Assembly (NCBI GenBank): GCA_012517405.1
Contig: JAAYVB010000002.1
Span: forward strand, 248,001-312,000
Direction: 5' to 3'
Length of the DNA stretch: 64,000 nt
Origin: Propionibacterium sp.
GTDB taxonomy: Bacteria; Actinomycetota; Actinomycetes; Propionibacteriales; Propionibacteriaceae
Shown here piece by piece: positions 35,079-43,443 of this stretch (positions are counted from its first letter, which is position 1; each line of letters starts with the position of its first letter). A program made the position numbers and the translations under genes. The notes under the pieces are model-generated. The model saw only the letters and a program-made list of their open reading frames with translations. It was not told where the DNA came from and searched no databases.

Positions 35079-36641
35079 ATGACTGCTGACGCCAACACGT
35101 GGCGGCCTCCGGCCTCCACCATTCCCGTGCGGGCGACCGGACGCGGCGCTGCGGCTGTCGTCAGTCACGCTCCCGACGGCCGTGGGGAAGCCGGCCACGA
35201 CGATCGGCCTGCCCAGTACCGGCGGCGGCAGAACGGCTTGGCCCAGCAGGTGGATCCGTCGCTCAAGTGGCATCAGCGCCTGCTTCGCAATCCCTACACC
35301 TGGATCGTCCTTGCGATGACGCTGGTCTACGCCGGCCTGTTGTTCACCGTCTACCGCACGGTCGGCGATGGGCTGATCGAAGAGGTCGGCGCGGTCACCA
35401 AGGAAGCGACCGGAAACCCGACGGTGCTGGTCTGGGGCCAGATCAATGAGGCCTACCTGAAGGTCATCCCGTTCGCCGCCGCGACGCTCGGCTGCTACGT
35501 GCTGCTGTTGATCTTTCTGGACCGCTTGCGTCCCACTACCTGGTCGATGAAATGGCTCGCGCTTGGCTGGGGAGCCTGCGCAGCTGTCTTCATCTCGCTG
35601 CACGTCAACACCTGGGCCGGCGAATTGATGCGAGCCGAAGGCCCGGTGGATCCGTCTCAGGGCGCCCGAGCTGCGATCTTCTCGGCGCCCTTCGTCGAGG
35701 AAGCCGCGAAGGCGACCATCCTTTTCTTCATCGCGATCGCCATGCGCAGGCGGATCGTCGGCGTCCATCAGGCGCTCACGCTGGCTGCCTTGTCAGCAGC
35801 CGGCTTCGCATTCAGTGAGAACGTCGTCTACTACATCCGCACCTACCTGTACGCGGTCACGATCTACGGCACCGACGCCGAAGCAGAGCTGCATCAGCTC
35901 TTCGTGCTGCGCGGGGTGGTGTTGTCGTTCGGGCATCTGCTGTTCACCTCGTTGACTGCGCTCGGCATGATCGCCGCCCTGACCAACCGCAGCAAGATCG
36001 TCCGTGTTCTGGCGCCGGTGGCCGGTTATCTCGCCGCGGCGTTCGGGCACATGCTCTTCAATGGGTTCGCATCGCTGTCCAGCAGCACGTTGGTGCTGAT
36101 CATCGGCGGCTGGATCGGCGTTCTCGCGCTGGGCGTCTACACGATTTTCCGGTACGTGCACCAGACCCGCAACATCCGGGCCAGGCTCACCGAGCTGGTC
36201 GAGCTCGGCTGGCTACAGATCGATGATCCGGCCGAGATGAGCAAGCTGTTCGGGCGCTGGCGGATGGCCCTCGCCGCATTCCTGCGCGGTCCTCGGGTCT
36301 TCCGGGCCACCCTGCGCCTGCAGCGCAGCCTTACCGAGATCGCCTATCTGCGTGATGCCGAGATGCGCGGAATCGTCGATGCGATGGCGATCGAGCGTGA
36401 ACGCGACCTCATCCTGGCCGCCGGTGAGGCCCGGGTCTGGGCGATCGATCACGTTCGTGGCGTCCCGTTCATCCCGCCGCAGTGGGGCGAAGCGGTACGC
36501 TCGCTCGTGCAACGCGTGAAGGACGCGCGCGCCGAGCGCCGGGCGCGCCGGGCGCGCAAGCAGCCGCCCCAGTCGTGGTCGCCACCCACCGGCGTTCCGG
36601 TGGCCACCGGTGGCGGAGGGTGGCCCGCACAGTGGCGTTGA
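35079..36641 (+). CDS. PrsW family intramembrane metalloprotease
   Basis: A 520-residue polytopic membrane protein. The PrsW-type motifs are visible: EEAAK (in APFVEEAAKATILFF, about residue 208), the FAFSENVVYYI stretch, and two helices with histidines, SFGHLLF and FGHMLFNG, that complete the metal site. Relatives cleave anti-sigma factors or other membrane proteins. The first 75 residues are polar and disordered, and a cytoplasmic Arg-rich tail of about 170 residues follows the last helix. No sigma/anti-sigma pair is adjacent, so the target is unknown. It stands between tRNA-Arg and the GTPase pair. Confidence 0.85.
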   Translation: MTADANTWRPPASTIPVRATGRGAAAVVSHAPDGRGEAGHDDRPAQYRRRQNGLAQQVDPSLKWHQRLLRNPYTWIVLAMTLVYAGLLFTVYRTVGDGLIEEVGAVTKEATGNPTVLVWGQINEAYLKVIPFAAATLGCYVLLLIFLDRLRPTTWSMKWLALGWGACAAVFISLHVNTWAGELMRAEGPVDPSQGARAAIFSAPFVEEAAKATILFFIAIAMRRRIVGVHQALTLAALSAAGFAFSENVVYYIRTYLYAVTIYGTDAEAELHQLFVLRGVVLSFGHLLFTSLTALGMIAALTNRSKIVRVLAPVAGYLAAAFGHMLFNGFASLSSSTLVLIIGGWIGVLALGVYTIFRYVHQTRNIRARLTELVELGWLQIDDPAEMSKLFGRWRMALAAFLRGPRVFRATLRLQRSLTEIAYLRDAEMRGIVDAMAIERERDLILAAGEARVWAIDHVRGVPFIPPQWGEAVRSLVQRVKDARAERRARRARKQPPQSWSPPTGVPVATGGGGWPAQWR

Positions 36642-36703
36642 CGTGCCAAAGTGTCAGGTAGACGCCACAATGGGCGTGAACGGTTCGTATTGAGGAGGAC
36701 GCG

Positions 36704-38557
36704 ATGGAGTTGGCAGGGTCGCTGACCTCCTTGCGTTCGGCGTTGAGCCAGGCACGGTTCCCGCTGGCGTTGCCCGATCGCACGGCTGCCCAGACAACGA
36801 TCCATCAGATCGTCACCCAGCTCGACGACTACGTCCTGCCTCGACTGGTCAACCTGGAGGCGCCGCTGCTGGCTGTGGTCGGCGGTTCCACCGGCGCAGG
36901 CAAGTCCACACTGGTCAACTCGCTCATCGGACGCGTGGTCTCACAGCCAGGCGTCATCCGCCCCACCACCCGCTCGCCGGTGCTGATTCACAATCCGGAC
37001 GACGGCCGCTGGTTCGACGACGACCGTGTGCTGCCCGGGCTGATCCGCTCCCGGGTCTCCAGCCGGGACCAGCGTTCGCTGCAGCTGGTGTCCGAACCGA
37101 CGTTGCCCGCAGGGCTGGCGATCCTGGACGCCCCGGACATCGATTCGGTCGTCAAGGAGAACCGGCTGTTGGCCACCCAGCTTCTCGATGCGGCCGATCT
37201 GTGGCTGTTCGTCACCTCCGCGGCCCGCTATGCCGATGCGGTCCCGTGGGAATTCCTGCGCACCGCCGCCAGCCGGGGCGCCGCCATCTCGGTGGTGCTC
37301 GACCGGGTGCCTCCGGGGGCGATGGCTGTCGTGCCCGCCGACCTCGGACAGATGATGTCCGACCGGGGCCTGGCGGACGCTCCGCTGTTCGCGGTGCCGG
37401 AGACCGTCGTGGACGATCTGGGCCTGCTGCCCGATTCGGCGGTGGCTCCGGTCCGGACCTACCTGGCCACCCTGGCCGCCGACAAGGAATCCCGGGAACG
37501 CGTCGTCCGGCGGACTCTCGACGGAGCGATCGGCTCCCTCGTACAGCGCGCGCCTGAGGTCGCGAATGCCCTCGACAGCCAGCGAGAGGTCGCCGTGCAG
37601 CTGGCCAGTGACGCCCAGAAGGCGTTCGCGGAGGCTGCCCGCGCGGTCGCGGTGCAGTCGGCCGATGGCACCCTGCTGCGCGGCGAGGTGCTGTCACGCT
37701 GGCACGACTACGTGGGTACCGGTGACCTGATGCGCAGCCTCGACCAGGGCGTCAGTCGGCTGCGGGACCGAATCGCTGGTTTCTTCACGGGCAATTCGCA
37801 GCGCGCAGAGCGGGTCGGGGTCGCAGCCAGCAGCGGGCTGGAAGCCCTGATCAACGGGGAGGCGGCCGCCGCCGCCGAACGCGCCGTCGTCGCCTGGAAA
37901 GCCAATCCGGCCGGCCGGGAACTGATGGCCCGCTACCCGGAGCTGGTTCGTCCCGGCGACGAACTGGCGGGCTCGACTGCGCGCGCCATCCGCGACTGGC
38001 AGTCCGATGTGCTCGCACTGGTCGCGAACGAGGGCAAGGGCAAACGCACCTCCGCGCGGATCGCTGCGCTCAGCGTCAACGGGGTGGGCGCTGCCCTGAT
38101 GCTGGTCATTTTCTTCAACACCGGCGGTCTCACCGGAGCCGAGGGCGGGGTTGCAGTCGGCACGACGGTACTGGCCCAGCGGCTGCTCGAATCCGTCTTC
38201 GGTGATGAGGCGGTGCGCAAGCTGGCGACGACAGCCAAACAGGAACTGGACGCGCGGGTCGAGGGCCTGATGGCCGGTGAACTGGTGCGCTTCACCCGCG
38301 TGATCGACGATCTGGGTATCGGACCCGACGATGCCGCCAATGTCCGGCAGGCGGTCGTCGAGGTCGAACGCGCCCGGGGTGCGGGTGGCGAGGCTCTGCG
38401 GCCGGGTTCGCCGGCGAGACCGGCCCTCGATGGTGCGCCCCACCAGGAACTGACCACCGGCAGCACCGCGGTTGAGATCGCTCAGGTCAACGCCGCGGAT
38501 GCGGAGATCGTCGATGCCGAACTCGTGCACGACAACCGGCAGGATGGCAGCAACTGA
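36704..38557 (+). CDS. Dynamin-like GTPase, first of a pair
   Basis: A 617-residue P-loop GTPase of the dynamin/YfjP type. G1 is GGSTGAGKST (about residues 60-69), a switch threonine follows in RPTTRSPV, and G3 is LDAPDID. The usual G4 N/T-K-x-D is replaced by VVLDRVP. A single hydrophobic hairpin at about residues 455-490 (GVGAALMLVIFFNTGGL) suggests membrane attachment. A long helical middle is Ala/Glu-rich. The stop codon overlaps the start of the second GTPase (TGATG), indicating translational coupling and probably a heteromeric complex. This pair is widely conserved in actinobacteria without clear function. ATG 36704 follows GAGGAGG. Confidence 0.85.
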   Translation: MELAGSLTSLRSALSQARFPLALPDRTAAQTTIHQIVTQLDDYVLPRLVNLEAPLLAVVGGSTGAGKSTLVNSLIGRVVSQPGVIRPTTRSPVLIHNPDDGRWFDDDRVLPGLIRSRVSSRDQRSLQLVSEPTLPAGLAILDAPDIDSVVKENRLLATQLLDAADLWLFVTSAARYADAVPWEFLRTAASRGAAISVVLDRVPPGAMAVVPADLGQMMSDRGLADAPLFAVPETVVDDLGLLPDSAVAPVRTYLATLAADKESRERVVRRTLDGAIGSLVQRAPEVANALDSQREVAVQLASDAQKAFAEAARAVAVQSADGTLLRGEVLSRWHDYVGTGDLMRSLDQGVSRLRDRIAGFFTGNSQRAERVGVAASSGLEALINGEAAAAAERAVVAWKANPAGRELMARYPELVRPGDELAGSTARAIRDWQSDVLALVANEGKGKRTSARIAALSVNGVGAALMLVIFFNTGGLTGAEGGVAVGTTVLAQRLLESVFGDEAVRKLATTAKQELDARVEGLMAGELVRFTRVIDDLGIGPDDAANVRQAVVEVERARGAGGEALRPGSPARPALDGAPHQELTTGSTAVEIAQVNAADAEIVDAELVHDNRQDGSN

Positions 38558-40191
38558 TGTCGAAACCCGAACGTGCAGCCGAATCCCTCGCCACCCGTAT
38601 TCAGGCCCTGAGCCGGGCCGCAGACCTCGCAGCCGGTCGGCTCAGTGACGACGTGGTGGACCAAGCTCGCCGAGTGACCCGCAAGGCCGACCGTCGACTC
38701 GCGATCGCGGGCGACACCACCGTCATCGCGCTGGCCGGGGCGACCGGGTCGGGTAAGTCCAGCCTGTTCAACGCAATCTCCGGCACCCGGCTCGCCGAGC
38801 CGGGACTCAAGCGTCCGACCACCAACAGGTCGATGGCCGCTTACTGGGGTGCGCAGCTGCCGCACGAGCTCTTGGACTGGCTCGACGTGCCGCGCCGTCA
38901 CCTGGTGCAAGGCGACGACCCGGTGCTGAATGGTCTCGTCCTCATCGACCTGCCCGACCACGATTCGACGGTCGCGGCTCATCGCGCCGAGGCCGACCGG
39001 CTCGTCGAACTCGTCGACATGCTGGTGTGGGTGGTCGACCCCCAGAAGTACGCGGACGCCACGCTGCACAACGACTACCTGAAGCCGCTCGCCGACCATG
39101 CCGGCGTGATGCTCGTGGTGCTCAACCAGGCCGACCGGCTGACCGGTGACCAGCTGCGCGAGACCATGCGCGATCTGCGGGGATTGCTCGACTCCGAGGG
39201 CTTGAGCAAGACCAGCTGCGTCGCCGCCTCCGCACTGACCGGCATGGGCATCGAGACACTGCGCAAGACGATCGCCACGACCGTGCGTGAGAAGAAGACC
39301 GCGGCGAACCGGTTGTCGTCCGACATCTCAAGCGTGGCGCATTCGATGAAGACCGAGTTCGGGGACGCCAAGGTGCCCACGAAGGTGCCCGAAGCCAGGG
39401 CGCGCGAGTTGAACAAGGCGCTCGCCGAGGCCGCCGGAGCGAGCATCGTGCGGGACGCCGTGCTGAAATCGATGCGCCACAGGGGAGGCCTGGCCACCGG
39501 TTGGCCGGTCACCAAGTGGCTGCGCCGGTTCACGCCGGACCCACTGCGCATGCTGCATCTCGATCGCGCGGTGCCACGCGGCAAGAAACGACCCGACGAA
39601 CTAGAGCCGGCATCGGTGCAGCGCACCAGCCTGCCGACCGCGGGTGGTGTGCAGACCGCGCGGGTCGACATCGCGTTGCGGGGGCTGGCCGCCTCATCGA
39701 GCCAGGGCCTGCCCGACGGCTTCGCGACAGCGGTCCGGGAGGCTACGCTGGCCCACCGCAATGACCTGCCGGACGAACTCGATCGCGCTGTCGGTGCCAC
39801 CGATCTGGCGATGGAGCGGGGCCAGGGCTGGTGGACGGTCGTTCAGGTGCTGCAGTGGATCATCTTCGTCGCCGCGGTCGTCGGCGCCGGCTGGCTGCTG
39901 CTCGACCTGGTGCTGAATTATCTGCAGTTGCCGCAGCTGCCCGTCGTCCGGGTGGGGCGCGCGCCGCTGCCGACGGTGATGCTGTTGGGCGGTGCCCTGC
40001 TCGGCATGCTGGTAAGCCTGATTTCGCGGGCCGGGGTGGAACTGGACGCGAGAGCCAAGGGTGCCCGCGCCGAGCGTGCGCTCACCCGTTCCATCGTCGA
40101 CGTCGCCGACCGGCTGGTGATTTCCCCAGTCAACGGCGAACTGACGCGGTTCAACCAGGGACGCCAGGAGGCATCGCGGGCCATCGGCTGA
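38557..40191 (+). CDS. YfjP-like membrane GTPase, second of a pair
   Basis: A 544-residue GTPase with all guanine-nucleotide motifs: G1 GATGSGKSS (about 66-74), G2 RPTTNRS, G3 IDLPDHD, G4 LNQADRL. A transmembrane pair lies at about residues 430-490 (WIIFVAAVVGAGWLLLDLVL and VMLLGGALLGMLVSLI). The C-terminal 45 residues are cytoplasmic. Because the first partner lacks a G4 motif and this one has it, the two may form an asymmetric pair in which only one binds GTP specifically. Coupled translation with the first gene (one-base overlap) supports a complex at the membrane. Confidence 0.87.
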   Translation: MSKPERAAESLATRIQALSRAADLAAGRLSDDVVDQARRVTRKADRRLAIAGDTTVIALAGATGSGKSSLFNAISGTRLAEPGLKRPTTNRSMAAYWGAQLPHELLDWLDVPRRHLVQGDDPVLNGLVLIDLPDHDSTVAAHRAEADRLVELVDMLVWVVDPQKYADATLHNDYLKPLADHAGVMLVVLNQADRLTGDQLRETMRDLRGLLDSEGLSKTSCVAASALTGMGIETLRKTIATTVREKKTAANRLSSDISSVAHSMKTEFGDAKVPTKVPEARARELNKALAEAAGASIVRDAVLKSMRHRGGLATGWPVTKWLRRFTPDPLRMLHLDRAVPRGKKRPDELEPASVQRTSLPTAGGVQTARVDIALRGLAASSSQGLPDGFATAVREATLAHRNDLPDELDRAVGATDLAMERGQGWWTVVQVLQWIIFVAAVVGAGWLLLDLVLNYLQLPQLPVVRVGRAPLPTVMLLGGALLGMLVSLISRAGVELDARAKGARAERALTRSIVDVADRLVISPVNGELTRFNQGRQEASRAIG

Positions 40192-40218
40192 GCCTTGCCA
40201 GGCCGTCATCTCACGGAG

Positions 40219-40227
40219 TTATCCACA
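40219..40227 (+). promoter_or_regulatory. Perfect DnaA box upstream of ssb-like gene
   Basis: TTATCCACA matches the DnaA-box consensus exactly. It lies 71 bases before the start of the SSB paralogue in the 106-base gap after the GTPase gene. One box alone does not make an origin, but it could bind DnaA as a transcription factor. Confidence 0.5.
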
Positions 40228-40297
40228 GCTGGCGACGTCTTTGACCGATTCGGGGTGCTAGTCACCAATCATTGGGGTCCAACGAGAAAGGACCCCC

Positions 40298-40723
40298 ATG
40301 ATGGATGCGTACATCACCGTTTCGGGAAACCTCGGCACCGACGTCGAGCACCGGGCAACCGACAACTACAGCAGGGCGAGCTTCCGGTTGGCCAGCACAC
40401 CCCGGATACGCCGCGGCGACGACTGGATCGATGGCCACACCACCTGGGTGAACATCGAATGCTCCAACCGGCTGGCCGACAACGCGCGCGACTCGCTGGC
40501 CAAGGGTGACCCGGTGGTCGTCTTCGGCCGGCTGCGCACCAAGGTCTGGGAATCCGAGGGCACCAAACATGAGCGGATGGTCATTGAGGCCAGCTCGATC
40601 GGCCATGACCTGAGCCGCGGCACCACCGCCTTCACCCGGATCGCCTGGGCCCGGCAGCCGGAGGAGGCTGATCCGGGACGCGACGATGGTGACGTGGAGC
40701 CGGGCACCGAACTGGCCGGCTGA
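40298..40723 (+). CDS. Single-stranded DNA-binding protein paralogue without acidic tip
   Basis: A 141-residue OB-fold SSB. The core is recognisable in ITVSGNLGTDVEHR, ASFRLASTPRIRR, TTWVNIECSNRLADN and KGDPVVVFGRLRTKVWE. The C-terminal tail is Asp/Glu-rich but ends ELAG, without the conserved D-D-D-I-P-F tip that recruits replication proteins. It is therefore more like an actinobacterial SsbB paralogue than the housekeeping SSB, which sits beside rpsF/rpsR. Two ATGs are adjacent (40298, 40301); AAAGGA precedes the first. The next gene is ettA, 127 bases downstream. Confidence 0.88.
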   Translation: MMDAYITVSGNLGTDVEHRATDNYSRASFRLASTPRIRRGDDWIDGHTTWVNIECSNRLADNARDSLAKGDPVVVFGRLRTKVWESEGTKHERMVIEASSIGHDLSRGTTAFTRIAWARQPEEADPGRDDGDVEPGTELAG

Positions 40724-40850
40724 ATCCGGGACTGCCGCGATGATTCGGTTGGCTTGGCAGGTGCGGCATAATGGACGGGCACCACCCCACCTGCCCAGAT
40801 CGTCCGGCCTGCCCGACGGTCACGCTGCGAACGAAGGAAGCACGCGCCGA

Positions 40851-42536
40851 ATGGCCGAGTTCATTTACACCATGCACAACGTCCGCAAGACGATCGGCGA
40901 CAAGTTGATCCTGGACAATGTCACCCTCTCGTTCCTTCCGGACGCCAAGATCGGCGTCGTAGGCCCGAACGGGGCCGGCAAGTCCACGCTGCTCAAGGTG
41001 ATGGCAGGTTTGGAGCCCATCAACAACGGTGACGCTCAGCTGGCCAAGGGTGCGACAGTCGGCATCCTCATGCAGGAGCCGCCACTGACCGAGGGCAAGA
41101 CCGTCTTGGAGAACATCGAGGAGGGCGTCTCCGAGGTCAAGTCAATGCTGCGCCGATTCAACGAGATCTCGGAGGCGATGGCCGATCCGGACGCCGACTT
41201 CGACACCCTGCTGGCCGAGATGGGCGAGCTGCAGACCGAGCTCGACGCCCGCGATGCCTGGGATGTCGATTCCCGTCTCGAGCAAGCCATGGATGCGCTG
41301 GGTTGCCCGCCGCCGGACACCATCGTCGATGTGCTGTCGGGCGGTGAGCGGCGCCGCGTGGCATTGTGCAAGTTGCTGCTGCAACAGCCCGATCTGTTGC
41401 TGCTCGACGAGCCCACCAACCACCTGGACGCCGAATCGGTAGCTTGGCTGGAAGGTCACCTGAAGAGCTACCCGGGAGCGGTGCTGTGCATCACTCACGA
41501 CCGTTACTTCCTCGACAACGTGGTGGGATGGATCTGTGAGATCGACCGCGGACGCCTGTATCCCTACGAGGGCAACTACTCGACCTACCTCGAGACCAAG
41601 CGCAGGCGTCTGACCATCGAGGGTCAGAAGGATGCCAAGCGAGCCAAGATCTTGGAGCGCGAACTCGAGTGGGTGCGCTCGTCGCCCAAAGCCCGGCAAG
41701 CCAAGAACAAGGCCCGCCTGGCCCGCTACGAGGAACTGGCCGCCGACGCCGAACGCAACCGTAAGCTCGATCCCGCCGAGATCAACATCCCGCCGGGTCC
41801 GCGGCTGGGCAGCCTGGTGCTCGAGGTGAACGATCTGCACAAGGCCTTCGACGACCGGGTGCTGATCAGCGGATTGACGTTCGACCTGCCGCGCGCCGGC
41901 ATCGTCGGTGTGATCGGCCCGAACGGCGTCGGCAAGACCACGCTGTTCAAGATGATCGTCGGCGAGGAGCAGCCGGATTCGGGCACCCTGAAGGTCGGTG
42001 AGACCGTCAAGATCAGCTACGTCGACCAGGGCCGGGAAGGGCTGGATCCCGAGAAGAACGTCTGGGAGGTCGTCTCGGACAGGCTCGACTACATCAAGGT
42101 GGGCAGCTTCGAGGTGCCCAGCCGCGCCTATGTGGCGTCCTTCGGTTTCAAGGGTCCCGATCAGCAGAAGCCGTCCGGCGTGCTGTCGGGCGGTGAGCGT
42201 AACCGGCTGAACCTGGCTCTGACCCTGAAGCAGGGCGGCAATCTGCTGCTCCTCGACGAGCCGACCAACGACTTGGATGTCGAGACGCTGCAGAGCCTCG
42301 AAGATGCGCTGCTGGAATTTCCCGGCTGTGCCGTGGTGATCTCCCACGACCGCTGGTTCCTCGACCGGGTGGCCACCCACATCCTTGCCTGGGAAGGTGA
42401 GGACGACCACGGTCTGCCGCGCTGGTTCTGGTTCGAGGGCAACTTCGCCGACTACGAGAAGAACAAGCTGGAGCGGCTCGGCGAGGAGGCTGCGCGTCCG
42501 CACGCCAGCAAGCACCGTCGATTGATGCGCGACTGA
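40851..42536 (+). CDS. ettA: Energy-dependent translational throttle protein EttA
   Basis: A 561-residue ABC-F protein with two ATPase cassettes: Walker A GPNGAGKST and GPNGVGKTT, signatures LSGGERRRVA and LSGGERNRLN, and Walker B LLLLDEPTNHLD and LLLLDEPTNDLD. The linker (about residues 255-320) has the conserved EWVRSSPKARQAKNKARL arm that contacts the P-site tRNA region. EttA gates entry into elongation according to ATP/ADP. The N-terminus MAEFIYTMHNVRKT matches family members and defines ATG 40851 with GAAGGAAG upstream; in-frame sequence back to 40686 is non-homologous. The stop is inside an 18-bp tandem repeat. Confidence 0.96.
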   Translation: MAEFIYTMHNVRKTIGDKLILDNVTLSFLPDAKIGVVGPNGAGKSTLLKVMAGLEPINNGDAQLAKGATVGILMQEPPLTEGKTVLENIEEGVSEVKSMLRRFNEISEAMADPDADFDTLLAEMGELQTELDARDAWDVDSRLEQAMDALGCPPPDTIVDVLSGGERRRVALCKLLLQQPDLLLLDEPTNHLDAESVAWLEGHLKSYPGAVLCITHDRYFLDNVVGWICEIDRGRLYPYEGNYSTYLETKRRRLTIEGQKDAKRAKILERELEWVRSSPKARQAKNKARLARYEELAADAERNRKLDPAEINIPPGPRLGSLVLEVNDLHKAFDDRVLISGLTFDLPRAGIVGVIGPNGVGKTTLFKMIVGEEQPDSGTLKVGETVKISYVDQGREGLDPEKNVWEVVSDRLDYIKVGSFEVPSRAYVASFGFKGPDQQKPSGVLSGGERNRLNLALTLKQGGNLLLLDEPTNDLDVETLQSLEDALLEFPGCAVVISHDRWFLDRVATHILAWEGEDDHGLPRWFWFEGNFADYEKNKLERLGEEAARPHASKHRRLMRD

Positions 42537-42568
42537 TCAGCCTCGGGGCTCTGATCAACCTCGGGGCT
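42533..42568. repeat. 18-bp tandem duplication at convergent gene ends
   Basis: CTGATCAGCCTCGGGGCT is followed immediately by CTGATCAACCTCGGGGCT (one mismatch). The first copy contains the ettA stop and the second contains the stop of the convergent FadR-type gene. Confidence 0.9.
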
Positions 42569-43292
42569 GGGGACTGCTGTTGCCCAGCTCTTCGGCCGAT
42601 TGCAGGACGATGTCGAGGCAGGCCGTCACCGCGGTTGGGGCATCTCCTGATGCAATCGCGGTGGCGAGCTCGAGGTGCCGGTGGCTGGCCTGCGGGTCGG
42701 GGATGATGGGCATCAACCCCAGCCGGTACTTGCCGGCAAGGATCTCGTTCAAGATCTGCTCGAGGCTCGCGAACAGCGGGTTGCCCGACGACTGCAGCAG
42801 CAATCTGTGGAAGACCACGTCGGCTTCGACGAACTCGTCGACCTTGCCCATCGAACCGGATTCGACCATGCGGGCCGCCAGTCGGATCATCTCGGCCGCG
42901 CGATCGGAGTCGATCCGCTCCGCAGCGAGCCTCGCGGCTTGTGGCTCGACTGCCGTGCGCAGCTCGACCAGTGAACGGAACTGTTCGTCCCGTTGGGCTG
43001 GATCGTCCAGCCGCCAGGCGATCACATCGGGCGCGAACGCGTTCCACAGGCTGGGATCTTGCACCACGGTGCCGCGGTGCTTGCGGGACTGTACGAGCCC
43101 GTTGCCGGACAAGGCGCTCATCGCCTCGCGGATGACCGAGCGCGATACGTCCAGCTGATCGGCGAGTTCGTCCATCCGCAGTACCGTCCCGCCGGGCCAG
43201 CGCCCGGTGACGATCTGCTTACCGAGTTGCTCGATCACCTCGCGCTGCAACAGGCCTCCCGAGGGGCTGGGCGTCGGCTGTGCTGCGGACAC
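42555..43292 (-). CDS. FadR/GntR family (FCD) transcriptional regulator
   Basis: A 245-residue regulator with an N-terminal winged helix (about residues 15-80; MDELADQLDVSRSVIREAMSALSGNGLV) and an all-helical FCD ligand domain (90-235). The FCD metal-binding residues look present (Asp/His in EADVVFHRLLLQSSGN, His in HRHLELATAIASGD). FCD members sense hydroxy acids, aldonates or uronates. It is divergent from a sugar ABC transporter, and the intergenic region holds a perfect inverted repeat, so control of that transporter is probable. The start is GTG 43292. Its stop is inside a tandem repeat shared with ettA. Confidence 0.9.
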   Translation of the reverse strand: MSAAQPTPSPSGGLLQREVIEQLGKQIVTGRWPGGTVLRMDELADQLDVSRSVIREAMSALSGNGLVQSRKHRGTVVQDPSLWNAFAPDVIAWRLDDPAQRDEQFRSLVELRTAVEPQAARLAAERIDSDRAAEMIRLAARMVESGSMGKVDEFVEADVVFHRLLLQSSGNPLFASLEQILNEILAGKYRLGLMPIIPDPQASHRHLELATAIASGDAPTAVTACLDIVLQSAEELGNSSPQPRG

Positions 43293-43332
43293 TGCGTCTC
43301 CAATCTGATTGGTTACGGCTTGGCCACCATTT

Positions 43333-43350
43333 CTGTGAAGAGCTTCACAG
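43333..43350. promoter_or_regulatory. Candidate FadR-type operator
   Basis: CTGTGAAG-AG-CTTCACAG is a perfect 8-bp inverted repeat with a 2-base spacer, 40 bases upstream of the FadR-type start. It is probably the operator for autoregulation and perhaps for the divergent transporter. Confidence 0.55.
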
Positions 43351-43409
43351 CTCGATAAGTCTGATTTATTCTAGGTCATGCCGCGGATGTGCAAGCGTAT
43401 CCGTGGGTA

Positions 43410-43423
43410 ACTCAACGTTGAGT
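43410..43423. promoter_or_regulatory. LacI-type operator in front of sugar ABC genes
   Basis: ACTCAACGTTGAGT is a perfect 14-bp palindrome with central CG, 20 bases before the binding-protein start. It is of LacI type rather than FCD type, so a second regulator encoded elsewhere may act on this operon. Confidence 0.6.
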
Positions 43424-43443
43424 AGACAATCAAAGGAGATGCA

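Noticed and set aside
41142-42515. Minus-strand frame of 457 codons opposite ettA
   Set aside because: Shadow of ettA, whose ATPase motifs are intact.
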